DNA of 64,000 nucleotides from Streptomyces iranensis (GCF_017874715.1 NZ_JAGGLR010000021.1:124001-188000), one strand, 5' to 3'; numbered from the stretch's first letter, positions 33,151 through 42,521 are shown. The notes: generated by a model not told the origin, from the sequence alone. Numbers and translations: made by a program.

Positions 33151-33909
33151 TCAGCGCCAGAGGGAGATGGCCAGACCGAGGCCGCCCAGGGCTATGGCGA
33201 TTCGGAGGGGCGTTTCGGGAAGGCGGCGGACGGCCAGGGGGCCCAGCCGGCTGCCCAGGAGGGCGCCCAGGCCGAGGGTGACGGCGGCGGGCCAGTTGAC
33301 CGGGGCGACGGCTACGTAGGCGACTGCCGCCGTTACGTTGGCCGCGCCGGTGGCGATGTTCTTGACGGCGTTGGTGACCGGGAGGGGTTCCGTGGCCGTC
33401 AGGGAGAGTACTGCCAGCATCAGGACGCCCGAGGCCGCGCCGAAGTAGCCGCCGTAGAGGCCGACCAGCAGGACCGCGCACGCCAGCGGGAGGGTGGGGC
33501 GGGCGGTCTGGGCCAGGGGGTGTGAGCGGGAGGCCATGAGTCGGCGGAGCGGGTCGCGGACCAGGATCAGCACCGAGCCGAGGGCGATCAGCCACGGTAC
33601 GACGGCCTCGAAGGCGGAGGACGGGGTGCCCAGCAGCAGGGCGGCCCCGACCGCGCCGCCCAGTGCCGCGATGGCGGCGAGCCGGAGGAGGCGGTCGCGC
33701 TGGCCGCGGAGTTCGGTGCGGGATCCGGCCGCGGCACCGACGGTGTTGGAGAACAGCGCCACCGTGTTGGTCACATTCGCGGCCACCGGCGGCAGTCCTA
33801 CCGCCAGCAGCGCCGGATAGCTGAACAGCGAGGCCAGCCCCGCGATCGAACCGGCGAGCCCGGAGGCCACACCGGCCGACACCAGCAGCGCCGCGGAGCC
33901 GATGCCCAT
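33151..33909 (-). CDS. TauE/SafE family sulfite exporter-like membrane protein
   Basis: 252 residues with about eight membrane helices. The two TauE/SafE half-motifs are visible: SGLAGSIAGLASLFSYPALL in the first half and GLYGGYFGAASGVLMLAVLS in the second. Members export sulfite or other organosulfonates and related anions. Substrate not evident. Between it and the preceding GNAT gene, at 33056-33108, GATCCTCG-type short repeats occur. Confidence 0.9.
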   Translation of the reverse strand: MGIGSAALLVSAGVASGLAGSIAGLASLFSYPALLAVGLPPVAANVTNTVALFSNTVGAAAGSRTELRGQRDRLLRLAAIAALGGAVGAALLLGTPSSAFEAVVPWLIALGSVLILVRDPLRRLMASRSHPLAQTARPTLPLACAVLLVGLYGGYFGAASGVLMLAVLSLTATEPLPVTNAVKNIATGAANVTAAVAYVAVAPVNWPAAVTLGLGALLGSRLGPLAVRRLPETPLRIAIALGGLGLAISLWR

Positions 33910-34043
33910 CCGTTCCCCACCCCTGTGCCTGTGCCCTGTGCGCCGCGTCGGCGGCGCCGCTTCATCCTCCAGGGCGGCTGTCTTCTATGCAAGACACTGT
34001 TCATGTACATGGACGCCCGAGCACAGGGGTGCTTGCGCGCGCG

Positions 34044-34805
34044 TTACCAGGTCAGGGCGGTCTGCGCGTCCGTCTGCCAGTAGGTGACCTTCGCCGCGCT
34101 GTCCACGTAGACCGAGCCGCCGGGCAGTTCGACCGGCTTGGGGTCCTCGCTGCCGTCGATGAAGACCTCGAGCGAGTCGACCTTGCCGCCCTCGTCGCCC
34201 GAGCCGTCCGCCGCGGAGGTGGTGATGCCCGCGTAGGCGCTCTCGCCCGGGGCGAGCATGACCACGGCCTGCGGCTTGCTGTCCTCGTTCACCGGGGTGG
34301 CGGCCTGCGCCTCGGCGCCGAACTTCAGGCCCGGGTAGCCGACCAGCTTGCAGTCCACACCGGCCTTGTTGGTCGCTTTGAGCAGCATGTGGTTGACGGG
34401 GCTCTTGACGTGCTGGACGGTGATGGCCGTCTTGTTGATGTCGCAGTCGCCGACCGGCTCGGCCTCGGAGCCGCCACCGGACTTCTGGGACTGCGAATTC
34501 GCGTCCTTGACGCCCGCGGCAGCGCCCTCCTTGCCGCCCTGGCTCTCCTTACCGCCCTGGCTCCCCTTGCCGCCCTGGCTCCCCTTGCCGCCCTGGCTCC
34601 CCTTGTCGGCCTCAGCCTTGCCCGCGCCCTGTTCGTCCGTGGAGGACGCGGGGGCCGTGGCCGACGAGTTCGCCTTGCCCGCGTCGTCGGAGCCTCCGTC
34701 TCCGCCCCCGCCGCACGCCGCCGTCAGGCTCAGGGCGGCGGCGGCCACGATGGAGGCGGCGATCGTACGGACGGTGCGGCCGCGGCGGTAAGCGGTGACG
34801 TTCAT
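34044..34805 (-). CDS. DUF4232 lipoprotein with Gly-Ser-Gln repeats
   Basis: 253 residues from ATG 34805. The signal peptide ends in lipobox TAAC (SLTAACGGGG). A linker follows with the unit GSQGGK repeated four times (one unit reads ESQGGK), which in DNA is a 15- to 18-bp tandem near 34545-34605. The C-terminal domain (about 115-253) has CDINKTAITVQHV, VDCKLVGYPGLKFG and MLAPGESAYAGI, the DUF4232 pattern. Third member in the window; its function is unknown. Confidence 0.8.
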   Translation of the reverse strand: MNVTAYRRGRTVRTIAASIVAAAALSLTAACGGGGDGGSDDAGKANSSATAPASSTDEQGAGKAEADKGSQGGKGSQGGKGSQGGKESQGGKEGAAAGVKDANSQSQKSGGGSEAEPVGDCDINKTAITVQHVKSPVNHMLLKATNKAGVDCKLVGYPGLKFGAEAQAATPVNEDSKPQAVVMLAPGESAYAGITTSAADGSGDEGGKVDSLEVFIDGSEDPKPVELPGGSVYVDSAAKVTYWQTDAQTALTW

Positions 34806-35117
34806 GGCGGGCTCCCCCAATGGGTCGGCGGTCCGGCCGGTGTTCCGCACCGGCCCTCGGTATGGCCATGAGCTTTCCGTGGTCCGCTGCCGTATCACTG
34901 CCGTCCCGACACCGATCCGCTAACGCGCCGCTAACGGAACTTCCCGTCCACACCGGCCCGTTCGCGCTCGCGCGTCACCGTGGCGCACATCACCGTTCCG
35001 CCACGTCCTGGACCGCATGGTCCGCCGAGGCTCCCGCCGACCTAATGTAGGTCTTCGGTAGGGCCGTTCGAGACGCGAAAAAACAGCGCGGGAGAGGCGC
35101 GGGAGAGGGGATCGGCG
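34806..35117. other. Divergent intergenic stretch, no gene seen
   Basis: It holds the promoters of the DUF4232 gene (minus) and of the kinase gene (plus). I saw no convincing palindrome. GGAGAGGGG lies just before the kinase ATG. Confidence 0.4.
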
Positions 35118-37436
35118 ATGCCGCTGGCCACCGGGGATCCGGAATCCATAGGCGGCTACGCCCTGCTCGGCCGGCTCGGGGCGGGCGGCATGGGCGTCGT
35201 GTACCTCGGGCGTGCGGCCTCGGGGCGGCAGGTCGCGATCAAGCTGGTCCATGAGCAGTACGCGCAGGACGAGGAGTTCCGCACCCGCTTCCGGCAGGAG
35301 GTCGCGGCGGCGCGCCGGGTGAGCGGGGCGTTCACCGCCCCCGTCGTGGACGCCGATCCGGAGGCCGACCGGCCGTGGATGGCCACCCTGTACGTACCGG
35401 GGCAGACCCTCTCCGAGGTCGTACGGAGGAACGGCCCCTTGAGCGGGCGGGAGTTGCGGACGCTCGGCCTCGGGCTGGTCGAGGCGCTGCGCGACATCCA
35501 CCGGGCCGGGGTGGTGCACCGGGACCTCAAGCCCGCCAACATCCTGATGGCCGAGGACGGTCCGCGCGTCATCGACTTCGGCATCTCCCGCGCCGTCGAC
35601 AGCCAGACGCTCACCGTCACCATCGGGCGGGTGCTCGGCACCCCGCCGTTCATGTCGCCGGAGCAGCTGCGCAGCCCTCGGGGCGTCACGGGGGCGTCGG
35701 ACGTCTTCTCGCTGGGCTCGCTGCTGGTGTACGCGGCGCGGGGCAGCAGCCCGTTCGAGTCGGACAGCCCCTATCTGTCGGGCTACCAGGTGATGTACGA
35801 GCATCCGACGCTGGAGGGGGTCCCGGAACCGCTGCGGCCCATCGCCGGGCGCTGTCTGGCCAAGGAGCCGGAGGCCCGGCCGGGCCTGGACGAGCTGCAT
35901 CGCATGCTGCGCGAGCTGCCGGACTTCCCGGCGGCTTCCCCGTCGGCGGCCGACAGTTCCACAACGGCCCACGGGCCTGGGGCGGTCGACAGCCCCGGGG
36001 CGGCCCACGGCCCGGCCACGCCCCACGGCCCCGCAATGGCCGCCGTTGGCCCTCCTCCCGCCTTCCCGGCCCCGGCCCCGGCCCCCACCCCCGCCCCGAC
36101 CCACGACCCCCAGCCGCCCGCCTCCCGGCCGACCGTGCCGAGGCGAGGCGCCCGGCGGCGGCTCGTCGTCACCACCGCCGGAGTGGCCCTGGCCGTCACC
36201 GGGCTGATCGTCGCCGCGGCGGTCTTCGCCCCGGACATGACGGACTCGTCGGGCGATGCGTCCGCCACCGCCGACGCCGCGCACTCCCAGCAGCCCGCCT
36301 CGCTCCCCAAGGGCTGGCAGCCGTGGCGGACGGAGCTGCGGGTCGGGACCGAGGGGCCGCCCCTCGTCTACAACGAGCCGGGATGCGCCCCCGAGGACGG
36401 CCGGACCCTCTACTGCGGCGGCGACGGGTTCACGGTCGCCAGGGTCGACGCCGCCACCGGCCACGTCCAGTGGCGGTGGGGCACCCGCCCCCAGCTGGCG
36501 CGGCCCATCGGGGTGCGGGACGGAATCGTCTACACCTACCGGGAGTCGGAGGGGGACGGCGAACGGTTTGTGGTGGCCCTGGACGTAGCCACCCGGAAGC
36601 AGCGGTGGGAGCGGAGCATCAGCGGCTCCGCCTCGGTGCGCATGTTCCGCGGCGGGGTGCTGACGCTGTCGCCGGACGCCCGGGAACTCGTCGCCTACGG
36701 GCCGTCGGGGGCGCGGCTGTGGCAGTCGCCGGCACCCGAGGGGAAGTTCTGCGAGCCGACGACACTGGCCGGCGCACCGTACGGCCTGTGCGCGCCCAGC
36801 GACTCCAACGGCCTGGCCGCCGAGGGCCCGTACGACCTGCTGCGGCTGGAGCCCCCCGACGGCAGGCAGCAGCACCTCACCACCCTCCCGCGGAAGGCGC
36901 TGACCCTCGGCGCGGTCCAGGGCAAGCCGCTGTTCCTGATCCCGCAGACCGCGAAGGAGGTGTACGACTCGGGGTACGAGCGCCCGTACAACGCCATGGT
37001 GCGGATGGATCCGCGAACCGGCGAGATCACACGGATCCCGCTGAAGCGCCCCGTGCTCGGCAGGCCGACCCTGCTGCACGGCACCGTCTACTTCGTCCGT
37101 CCCAACGGGACGGTCACCGCGGTGGCGGCGGACAGCGGCCGGGAGCTGTGGCGGCGGGCGACAGAGACGGAGAACCTGTCCGAGCCGGTGCTGTCCCAGC
37201 GGTACGAGCAGCTGTACTTCGCCAACCGCTTCGGCCGTCTGCTGGCGCTGAACGTGGACGACGGCAAGGAGGCGTGGCGCACGGCCGCGCTGAACGATCC
37301 CGGGACGGCGGCGCAGGACGCGGAGCCGAGGGTGGTGCTCGTCAAGGACGCGATCGTGGCGACGGCCGGGGACACGGTGTTCTCCGTACGGCCGGACCGT
37401 CCGTCGGTTCATCCGTCGGTCCGGCCGTCGTCCTGA
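35118..37436 (+). CDS. Receptor-like serine/threonine protein kinase with PQQ-repeat sensor
   Basis: 772 residues. The kinase domain spans about 12-275: glycine loop GRLGAGGMGVVY, Lys42 in VAIK, HRDLKPAN at 134-141, DFG at 153-155 and the activation-segment GTPPFMSPEQ at 174-183. A Pro/Ala-rich juxtamembrane stretch leads to one membrane helix near 350-370. The outer part carries beta-propeller PQQ-type repeats, such as RVDAATGHVQWRWGT, ALDVATRKQRWERSI and ALNVDDGKEAWRTAA. It presumably binds an external ligand and phosphorylates Ser/Thr inside the cell. It is transcribed alone. Confidence 0.95.
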   Translation: MPLATGDPESIGGYALLGRLGAGGMGVVYLGRAASGRQVAIKLVHEQYAQDEEFRTRFRQEVAAARRVSGAFTAPVVDADPEADRPWMATLYVPGQTLSEVVRRNGPLSGRELRTLGLGLVEALRDIHRAGVVHRDLKPANILMAEDGPRVIDFGISRAVDSQTLTVTIGRVLGTPPFMSPEQLRSPRGVTGASDVFSLGSLLVYAARGSSPFESDSPYLSGYQVMYEHPTLEGVPEPLRPIAGRCLAKEPEARPGLDELHRMLRELPDFPAASPSAADSSTTAHGPGAVDSPGAAHGPATPHGPAMAAVGPPPAFPAPAPAPTPAPTHDPQPPASRPTVPRRGARRRLVVTTAGVALAVTGLIVAAAVFAPDMTDSSGDASATADAAHSQQPASLPKGWQPWRTELRVGTEGPPLVYNEPGCAPEDGRTLYCGGDGFTVARVDAATGHVQWRWGTRPQLARPIGVRDGIVYTYRESEGDGERFVVALDVATRKQRWERSISGSASVRMFRGGVLTLSPDARELVAYGPSGARLWQSPAPEGKFCEPTTLAGAPYGLCAPSDSNGLAAEGPYDLLRLEPPDGRQQHLTTLPRKALTLGAVQGKPLFLIPQTAKEVYDSGYERPYNAMVRMDPRTGEITRIPLKRPVLGRPTLLHGTVYFVRPNGTVTAVAADSGRELWRRATETENLSEPVLSQRYEQLYFANRFGRLLALNVDDGKEAWRTAALNDPGTAAQDAEPRVVLVKDAIVATAGDTVFSVRPDRPSVHPSVRPSS

Positions 37437-37445
37437 GCGGCGCGG

Positions 37446-38453
37446 TTACATCCCCACGAGTTCGTCCAGCACGTCCGTCATCGTGACGAAGCCGAGGACC
37501 GTGCCGGTGTCGGACGTCACCGCGGCCAGGTGGGCGCCGGTGGCGCGCATGGTGGTGAGGGTGTCGTCCAGCGGGGTGTCGGCGCGCACGCGGGGGACGG
37601 TGTGGACGGCGGTGCGGGGGAAGGGGCGATCCCGGTCGGCGACGCCGAGGGTGTCCTTGATGTGCAGATAGCCCAGGATGGCGCCGCCGGGCCCGGTGAC
37701 CGGGAGGCGGGAGCAGCCGGCGGCGGCCGCCGTGCGTTCCAGTTGGGCGGGGGTGACACGGTGGTCGACGGTGACCATCTCGTCGAGGGGGACGAGGATG
37801 TCGCCGACCCGGCGGGTGCCCAGTTCCAGGGCGTCGCGCAGCCGCTCGCCGCCGGACTTGTCGAGCAGCCCGGCGTCGCTGGAGTCCCGTACCAGCCGGA
37901 TGAGTTCGTCGTCGGTGAAGACCGACTCGACCTCGTCCTTGGGCTCGACCTTCAGCAGCCGCAGCAGCGCGTTGGCGAACGCGTTGACGCCGAAGACGAC
38001 GGGGCGCAGGAGGCGGGTGAGGGCCACCAGCGGCGGGCCGAGGAGGAGCGCGGTGCGCTCGGGCGCGGCGAGGGCGATGTTCTTGGGGACCATCTCGCCG
38101 ATGAGCATGTGGAGATACGTGGCCGCCGTGAGCGCGATGACGAACGCGATCGGATGCACCAGGGCGTGCGGGACGTGAACGGCGTCGAAGCCGGGCTCCA
38201 GCAGCTGGGCGATGGCCGGTTCGGCGACCGCGCCCAGCACGAGGGAGGAGATGGTGATGCCGAGCTGGGCGGTGGCCATCAGCGCGGACAGGTGCTCCAG
38301 CGCCCACAGCACACCGCGCGCCCGCTTCTCCCCCGCCTGCGCGCGCGGTTCGATCTGGCTGCGGCGCACGGAGATCAGGGCGAATTCGGCGCCGACGAAG
38401 AAGGCGTTGGTGAGGAGGGTGAGGGCGCCGATGGTGAGTTGGACGACGGTCAT
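37446..38453 (-). CDS. CNNM/CBS-domain membrane protein (hemolysin C-like), short paralogue
   Basis: 335 residues. The CNNM transmembrane domain (about 1-180, with FFVGAEFALISVRRSQIE and MLIGEMVPKNIALA) is followed by two CBS domains (about 210-330, VPLDEMVTVDHRVTP and GAHLAAVTSDTGTVLGFVTM). It lacks the C-terminal CorC/HlyC domain. The family takes part in Mg2+ or Co2+ homeostasis. Its start overlaps the stop of the longer paralogue upstream (ATGA), so the two form an operon and may work as a pair. Confidence 0.9.
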   Translation of the reverse strand: MTVVQLTIGALTLLTNAFFVGAEFALISVRRSQIEPRAQAGEKRARGVLWALEHLSALMATAQLGITISSLVLGAVAEPAIAQLLEPGFDAVHVPHALVHPIAFVIALTAATYLHMLIGEMVPKNIALAAPERTALLLGPPLVALTRLLRPVVFGVNAFANALLRLLKVEPKDEVESVFTDDELIRLVRDSSDAGLLDKSGGERLRDALELGTRRVGDILVPLDEMVTVDHRVTPAQLERTAAAAGCSRLPVTGPGGAILGYLHIKDTLGVADRDRPFPRTAVHTVPRVRADTPLDDTLTTMRATGAHLAAVTSDTGTVLGFVTMTDVLDELVGM

Positions 38454-39835
38454 CGGGCGGCCTCGCGGTACTCAGTGGTCTGGACGGCCTCGGGGTACTC
38501 GGTGGTGTGGACGGCCCCGGGGGACTGGGTGGTGTGGACGGCCCCGGCGGCCTCCGTGATCCGTACGCGGTCGGCGCGGTGGTGGTCCACCTTCAGGACC
38601 GTGAGCTGCCAGCCGTCGTCCGTCTCGAAAGTGTCCCCGGCCGCCGGGATGCGCCCCAGGGCGGTGGCCAGGAGGCCTGCGACGGTTTCGTACGGGCCCT
38701 CGGGTGCGGCCAGGCCGATGCCGGTGAGCTCGTCCAGCCGTACGCCGCCGTCCGCCTCCCAGGCGCCGGGGCATAGGGGCACCAGGCCCGGCGTCTCGTC
38801 GGTGTCGTGTTCGTCGCGGACGTCGCCGACGATCTCCTCGACGATGTCCTCCAGGGTGGCGATGCCCGCGGTGCCCCCGTACTCGTCGATGACGACGGCC
38901 ATGGTGTGCGCACGGCGCAGCCGGTCCAGCAGCCGGTCCACCGGGAGGCCGTCGGGCACCAGGAGCGGGGGCGTGGCCAGGTCGGTGACGGGGGTGGTGG
39001 CGCGGCGGGCGGCGTCCAGGGCGAGGACGTCGCGGATGTGCACGGTGCCGACCACCTCGTCCAGGGTGTCGCGGTAGACGGGGAAGCGGGACCGCCCGGT
39101 GGCCAGCGTGAGGTTGGCCGCGTCGGCGGCGGTGGCGTGGGCCTCCAGCGCCTGGACGTCCACGCGCGGGGTCATCACGTTCTCGGCGGTGAGCTCGCCC
39201 AGGTGGAGCGTACGGACGAACAGCTCGGCCGCGTCCTGCTCCAGCGCGCCCTCGGCGGCCGAGTGGCGCGCCAGCGCGACCAGCTCGTCCGGCGTACGGG
39301 CGGAGGCCAGCTCCTCGGCGGGCTCCAGGCCCATGCGGCGCACCAGGCGGTTGGCCGTGTCGTTGAGGTGGTGGATCAGCGGGGCGAAGGCGGCGGTGAA
39401 GGCCCGCTGCGGGGAGGCGACCGCCTTGGCCACATGCAGGGGGCGGGAGATGGCCCAGTTCTTGGGCACCAGCTCCCCGGCGACCATCAGCACCACCGTG
39501 GAGACGGCCACGCCCAGCACCACGGCGGTCGTAGAGGCCGCGCCCTCGGGCAGGCCGGTCGCGGTGAGCGGGGTTTCGAGGAGGGCGGCCAGCGAGGGCT
39601 CGGCGAGCATGCCGATCACCAGGGAGGTGACGGTGATGCCCAGCTGGGCCCCGGAGAGCTGGAACGTCAGCCGGCGCACGGCCGTGAGCGCGCTGTCGGC
39701 CCCGCGCTCACCGGCTTCGGCGGCGCGCTCCAGGGCGCCGCGCTCGACGGTGGTGAGGGAGAACTCGGCTGCCACGAAGAGGGCGCAGGCGAGGGTGAGG
39801 GCCAGTGCGAGGAGAAGCAGCAGGATCTCGGTCAC
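38450..39835 (-). CDS. CNNM/CBS/CorC-domain membrane protein, long paralogue
   Basis: 461 residues. The same CNNM domain (AEFSLTTVERGALERAAE, then MVAGELVPKNWAIS), two CBS domains (VMTPRVDVQALEAHA and HTMAVVIDEYGGTAGIATLE) and a C-terminal CorC-type domain from about residue 355 (ADGGVRLDELTGIGLAAPEG, later GDTFETDDGWQLTVLKVD). First gene of the two-gene operon. Such proteins are thought to control or carry out Mg2+ efflux. Confidence 0.9.
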   Translation of the reverse strand: MTEILLLLLALALTLACALFVAAEFSLTTVERGALERAAEAGERGADSALTAVRRLTFQLSGAQLGITVTSLVIGMLAEPSLAALLETPLTATGLPEGAASTTAVVLGVAVSTVVLMVAGELVPKNWAISRPLHVAKAVASPQRAFTAAFAPLIHHLNDTANRLVRRMGLEPAEELASARTPDELVALARHSAAEGALEQDAAELFVRTLHLGELTAENVMTPRVDVQALEAHATAADAANLTLATGRSRFPVYRDTLDEVVGTVHIRDVLALDAARRATTPVTDLATPPLLVPDGLPVDRLLDRLRRAHTMAVVIDEYGGTAGIATLEDIVEEIVGDVRDEHDTDETPGLVPLCPGAWEADGGVRLDELTGIGLAAPEGPYETVAGLLATALGRIPAAGDTFETDDGWQLTVLKVDHHRADRVRITEAAGAVHTTQSPGAVHTTEYPEAVQTTEYREAAR

Positions 39836-40148
39836 CGTGCCAGTCCCGTCTGCCCGACAAGGGGTGCTCTGGTGCTGGGCGGGCGGGGTGTGGCACGGGT
39901 GGTACTGGGAGGTTCGCCCATCGCGGGTCCGGGGCTCCTTACGTCGCTGGGAGAGTGCTGGGAGGGCGCTAGTAGGTCAAGTGTCCCCACACCCATAGTA
40001 AAGGTACGGTAAAGGAGTGTGCCCGTCGGGCGACCGCCACGGACCGCGCCGAAATCGGCTCCGTGTTACCTGCGGCTTTCGTGTGCCGGCTCGATTGGCC
40101 CCGGGGTTGCCTGTCGTCGGCACAGGTTTATCGGCAATACTTCCGGCC
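39836..40148. other. Divergent intergenic stretch with a short direct repeat
   Basis: GTAAAGG occurs at 39998-40004 and 40009-40015, an 11-bp spacing (one helical turn), between the CNNM operon and the acidic protein gene. Eleven-base spacing is typical of tandem protein sites. No gene is seen here. Confidence 0.4.
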
Positions 40149-40841
40149 GTGGAGCAGAGCACTGGACCGATCATCCCGCCCATGCACACCGCCGGGACGG
40201 ATCCGGGGTACATCCCCGGCCTGACGTCCCCGCGCCCTGCCGAAGAGGAGGAGGACGCCCCGGACAAGGCAGCGGCGGAGCAACCGCCGGAGGAAGTCAC
40301 CGCCGAGGACGAGCCGGAGCTCGACGAGGAAGAGGGCGTCGAGGCCGAGGCGGAGTCCGACGGCGAAGCCGACGCGTCGAAGGACGTCGTCGCGTCCGGC
40401 GGGGAAGCGGACGACGACGAGGAGGCCGAGGACGCGGAAGAGGACGCGGACGAGGACGGCGGGGCCGTCTTCGAGGTGTCCGACCGGCGCGGTGCGATAC
40501 GGGCCGGGCGCCGAGGGGTCACCTTCGAACTCGACGGCGAGAAGGCCGAGTTCGGGTGGGACGAGATCGGCGCGGTGGAGGTCGACACCCCGCGGTTCGG
40601 CAAGCGCTTCGGGATCACCGTCTATACGACCAACCGGCGCTGGTACACCGCCGATGTCGAGGCACCGGCCCGTAAGCTCCTCAAGGAATGGACGGCGGAG
40701 CTGGACGCGGTGCTCGACGCGTATTTCGAGGACTCGGAGGACGGCGGGACCGAGGCCGAGACTGAGGCCGAGACCGAAGCCGAGGGCAAGGCTGACGCGA
40801 ACACCGGCACCGGCACCGACGCCAAGGACGCCACCTCGTAG
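40149..40841 (+). CDS. Hypothetical acidic protein with a C-terminal PH-like domain
   Basis: 230 residues from GTG 40149 (VEQSTGPIIPPMHTAGTDPG). Residues 25-110 are an extremely acidic Glu/Asp/Ala stretch. Residues 110-200 form a compact beta-rich domain (FEVSDRRGAIRAGRRGVTFE, then FGWDEIGAVEVDTP and RFGITVYTTNRRWYTADVEA), which looks like a PH-type membrane- or protein-binding fold, and a short acidic tail ends it. The start could also be ATG 40182. Function unknown. Confidence 0.6.
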   Translation: MEQSTGPIIPPMHTAGTDPGYIPGLTSPRPAEEEEDAPDKAAAEQPPEEVTAEDEPELDEEEGVEAEAESDGEADASKDVVASGGEADDDEEAEDAEEDADEDGGAVFEVSDRRGAIRAGRRGVTFELDGEKAEFGWDEIGAVEVDTPRFGKRFGITVYTTNRRWYTADVEAPARKLLKEWTAELDAVLDAYFEDSEDGGTEAETEAETEAEGKADANTGTGTDAKDATS

Positions 40842-40956
40842 CGGCCGTCCACGCGGGTGGCGGTTCGCCCGATCCCCGCTGCGCACAACCGTATCCGGCG
40901 CCGGGAAAACGGTCTAACGTCGGATTCCAGCAGCGGAACAACGGGGGGGCTGCCGC

Positions 40957-41208
40957 ATGACACCGGATGATCCTGTGATCGGTCGCACCGGGGTGCTGCT
41001 TCTGGGCACCCGTGGTGCCAGTGGTCCCGGCGAGGTCCTGGTGCGCGTCAGGGGCGGTTCGGAGACGTTCCTCGCCTGGTCCTCCGACCCGCTGCCGCAA
41101 GGCGCGTCCGTCCTCGTGATCGACTTCCGCGGCTCCCGCCAGGTCGACGTCATCGAGTGGACCGATCCATTGAACGCGTCGTCCGGCGGGGCCGGCGGCG
41201 CCGGTTGA
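40957..41208 (+). CDS. Small NfeD-like OB-fold protein preceding flotillin
   Basis: 83 residues with five predicted beta strands (GRTGVLLLGTRG, GEVLVRVRGGSETFLAWSSD, ASVLVIDFRGSRQVDVIEW). The size and strand order suit a stand-alone OB-fold domain of the NfeD kind. The gene lies 12 bp before the flotillin gene. NfeD-flotillin gene pairs are common, where the OB domain binds the SPFH protein; here the membrane part is missing, which would make it a minimal partner. Identification rests on context and strand pattern. Confidence 0.6.
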   Translation: MTPDDPVIGRTGVLLLGTRGASGPGEVLVRVRGGSETFLAWSSDPLPQGASVLVIDFRGSRQVDVIEWTDPLNASSGGAGGAG

Positions 41209-41219
41209 GGAGACGAAGG

Positions 41220-42380
41220 ATGTTCGGTTACCGCGTACCCGCACCCGACCAGGCGATGCTGATCTCGGGTGGCAGGCGTGGACATGGGGGTGCGCCGTTT
41301 CGCGTGGTGACCGGGCACGGCAAGTTCGTGCTTCCGGTCTTCCGCAAGGTCCGCTTCCTGACACTGGCGATGTGTGAGGCCGAGGTCGCGGAGAAGTGCG
41401 TCAGCCGGCAGGGCATCACGCTGACGGTGCGCGCGGTGATCGCGTTCAAGGTGGGCAATGACACCGAGTCCATCGTCAACGCGGGGCAGCGGTTCCTCTC
41501 CGACCAGGGGCAGATGGCGGTACTGACGGGGCGGATCTTCGCGGGTCATCTGCGGTCCATCATCGGCTCGATGACGGTCGAGGAGCTCATCACCGAGCGG
41601 CAGAAGCTGGCCACCGAGGTGCTGGACACCTCCAAGGCGGAGATGGCGAAGATCGGTCTGATCGTGGACTCGTTGCAGATCCAGTCGATCGACGACGGCG
41701 ACACCGGCTATATCGACGCGATGTCCGCCCCTCACAAGGCCGCCATCCAGCGGCAGGCCCAGATCGCCCAGGCGCAGGCCAGCCAGGCCTCGGCCGAGGC
41801 GGAGCAGGAGGCGGCGCGCAACCAGGCCGAGTACGCGCGGCAGACGGCGGTGGTGCAGGCCCAGTACAACTCCGAGGTGGACCGCGCCCAGGCGCAGGCC
41901 GCCCAGGCCGGACCGCTGGCGGAGGCGCACGCGCAGCAGGAGGTGCTGTCCGCGCGCACGGAGTTGGCCCAGCGGGCGGCCGATCTGCGGCAGCAGCAGC
42001 TGGTGGCCGAGATCGTGAAACCGGCGGAGGCGGAGGCCGAGCGGATCCGGGTGGTGGCGCTGGCCGAGGCGGAGCGCATGAAGATCCAGGCCGAGGCGGC
42101 GGCCTCACACGGCCGGGTCGCGCTTGACCGCATGCTGATCGACCAACTGCCGCAGATCGTCAAGGAGGCCGCCTCCGGACTCTCCGGGGCGAACGTCAAC
42201 GTCCTCAACGGGACGGACGGGCTGGGCGAGATCGCGGCGGGCCTGGTCGGCCAGGGGCTGACCATCCTGGACTCGGTGCGGCGCAACATGGGCGCCCCGG
42301 GCGCGGAGGACGAGCCCAAGCGACGCGATGAGCCGAAGCGGCGGGGCGGGGCGGAGGACGGGGCGGTCGAGGTTCGTTAG
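41220..42380 (+). CDS. SPFH domain / flotillin-like protein
   Basis: 386 residues from ATG 41220 (MFGYRVPAPDQAMLISGGRR). The SPFH (Band 7) domain spans about 10-170 (RVVTGHGKFVLPVFRKVRFL, VGNDTESIVNAGQRFLS, RSIIGSMTVEELITER), then a long Ala/Gln/Glu coiled coil (about 175-330; AQASQASAEAEQEAARNQAE) typical of flotillins, and a flexible tail. Flotillins assemble membrane microdomains. It has no strong N-terminal membrane helix, so it would be a peripheral, reentrant-loop member. Coupled with the small OB-fold gene upstream. Confidence 0.9.
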   Translation: MFGYRVPAPDQAMLISGGRRGHGGAPFRVVTGHGKFVLPVFRKVRFLTLAMCEAEVAEKCVSRQGITLTVRAVIAFKVGNDTESIVNAGQRFLSDQGQMAVLTGRIFAGHLRSIIGSMTVEELITERQKLATEVLDTSKAEMAKIGLIVDSLQIQSIDDGDTGYIDAMSAPHKAAIQRQAQIAQAQASQASAEAEQEAARNQAEYARQTAVVQAQYNSEVDRAQAQAAQAGPLAEAHAQQEVLSARTELAQRAADLRQQQLVAEIVKPAEAEAERIRVVALAEAERMKIQAEAAASHGRVALDRMLIDQLPQIVKEAASGLSGANVNVLNGTDGLGEIAAGLVGQGLTILDSVRRNMGAPGAEDEPKRRDEPKRRGGAEDGAVEVR

Positions 42381-42493
42381 GGGGTGTCCGGCGGGGCGTG
42401 ACGCCTGCGGCGGGCTGTTTCCCCTCCCCGCCCCTTCCCACAACTGGGGCTCCGCCCCAGGCCCCGGACGCCCTTCGGGCGTGTCCTCAATCG

Positions 42494-42521
42494 CCGGACG
42501 GGCTGCATTCAGCCCGTCCGG
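42494..42521. terminator. Hairpin terminator after the flotillin gene
   Basis: CCGGACGGGCT and AGCCCGTCCGG form a perfect 11-bp stem with loop GCATTC. The surrounding GTGTCCTCAATCG sequence is a well-known repeated motif in Streptomyces intergenic regions. Confidence 0.75.

Noticed and set aside
34920..37412. Long open minus-strand frame (about 830 codons) opposite the kinase gene
   Set aside because: It is antisense to a clear kinase/PQQ gene, has Arg/Gly/Pro-heavy composition typical of the wrong strand in high-GC DNA, and shows no motif.
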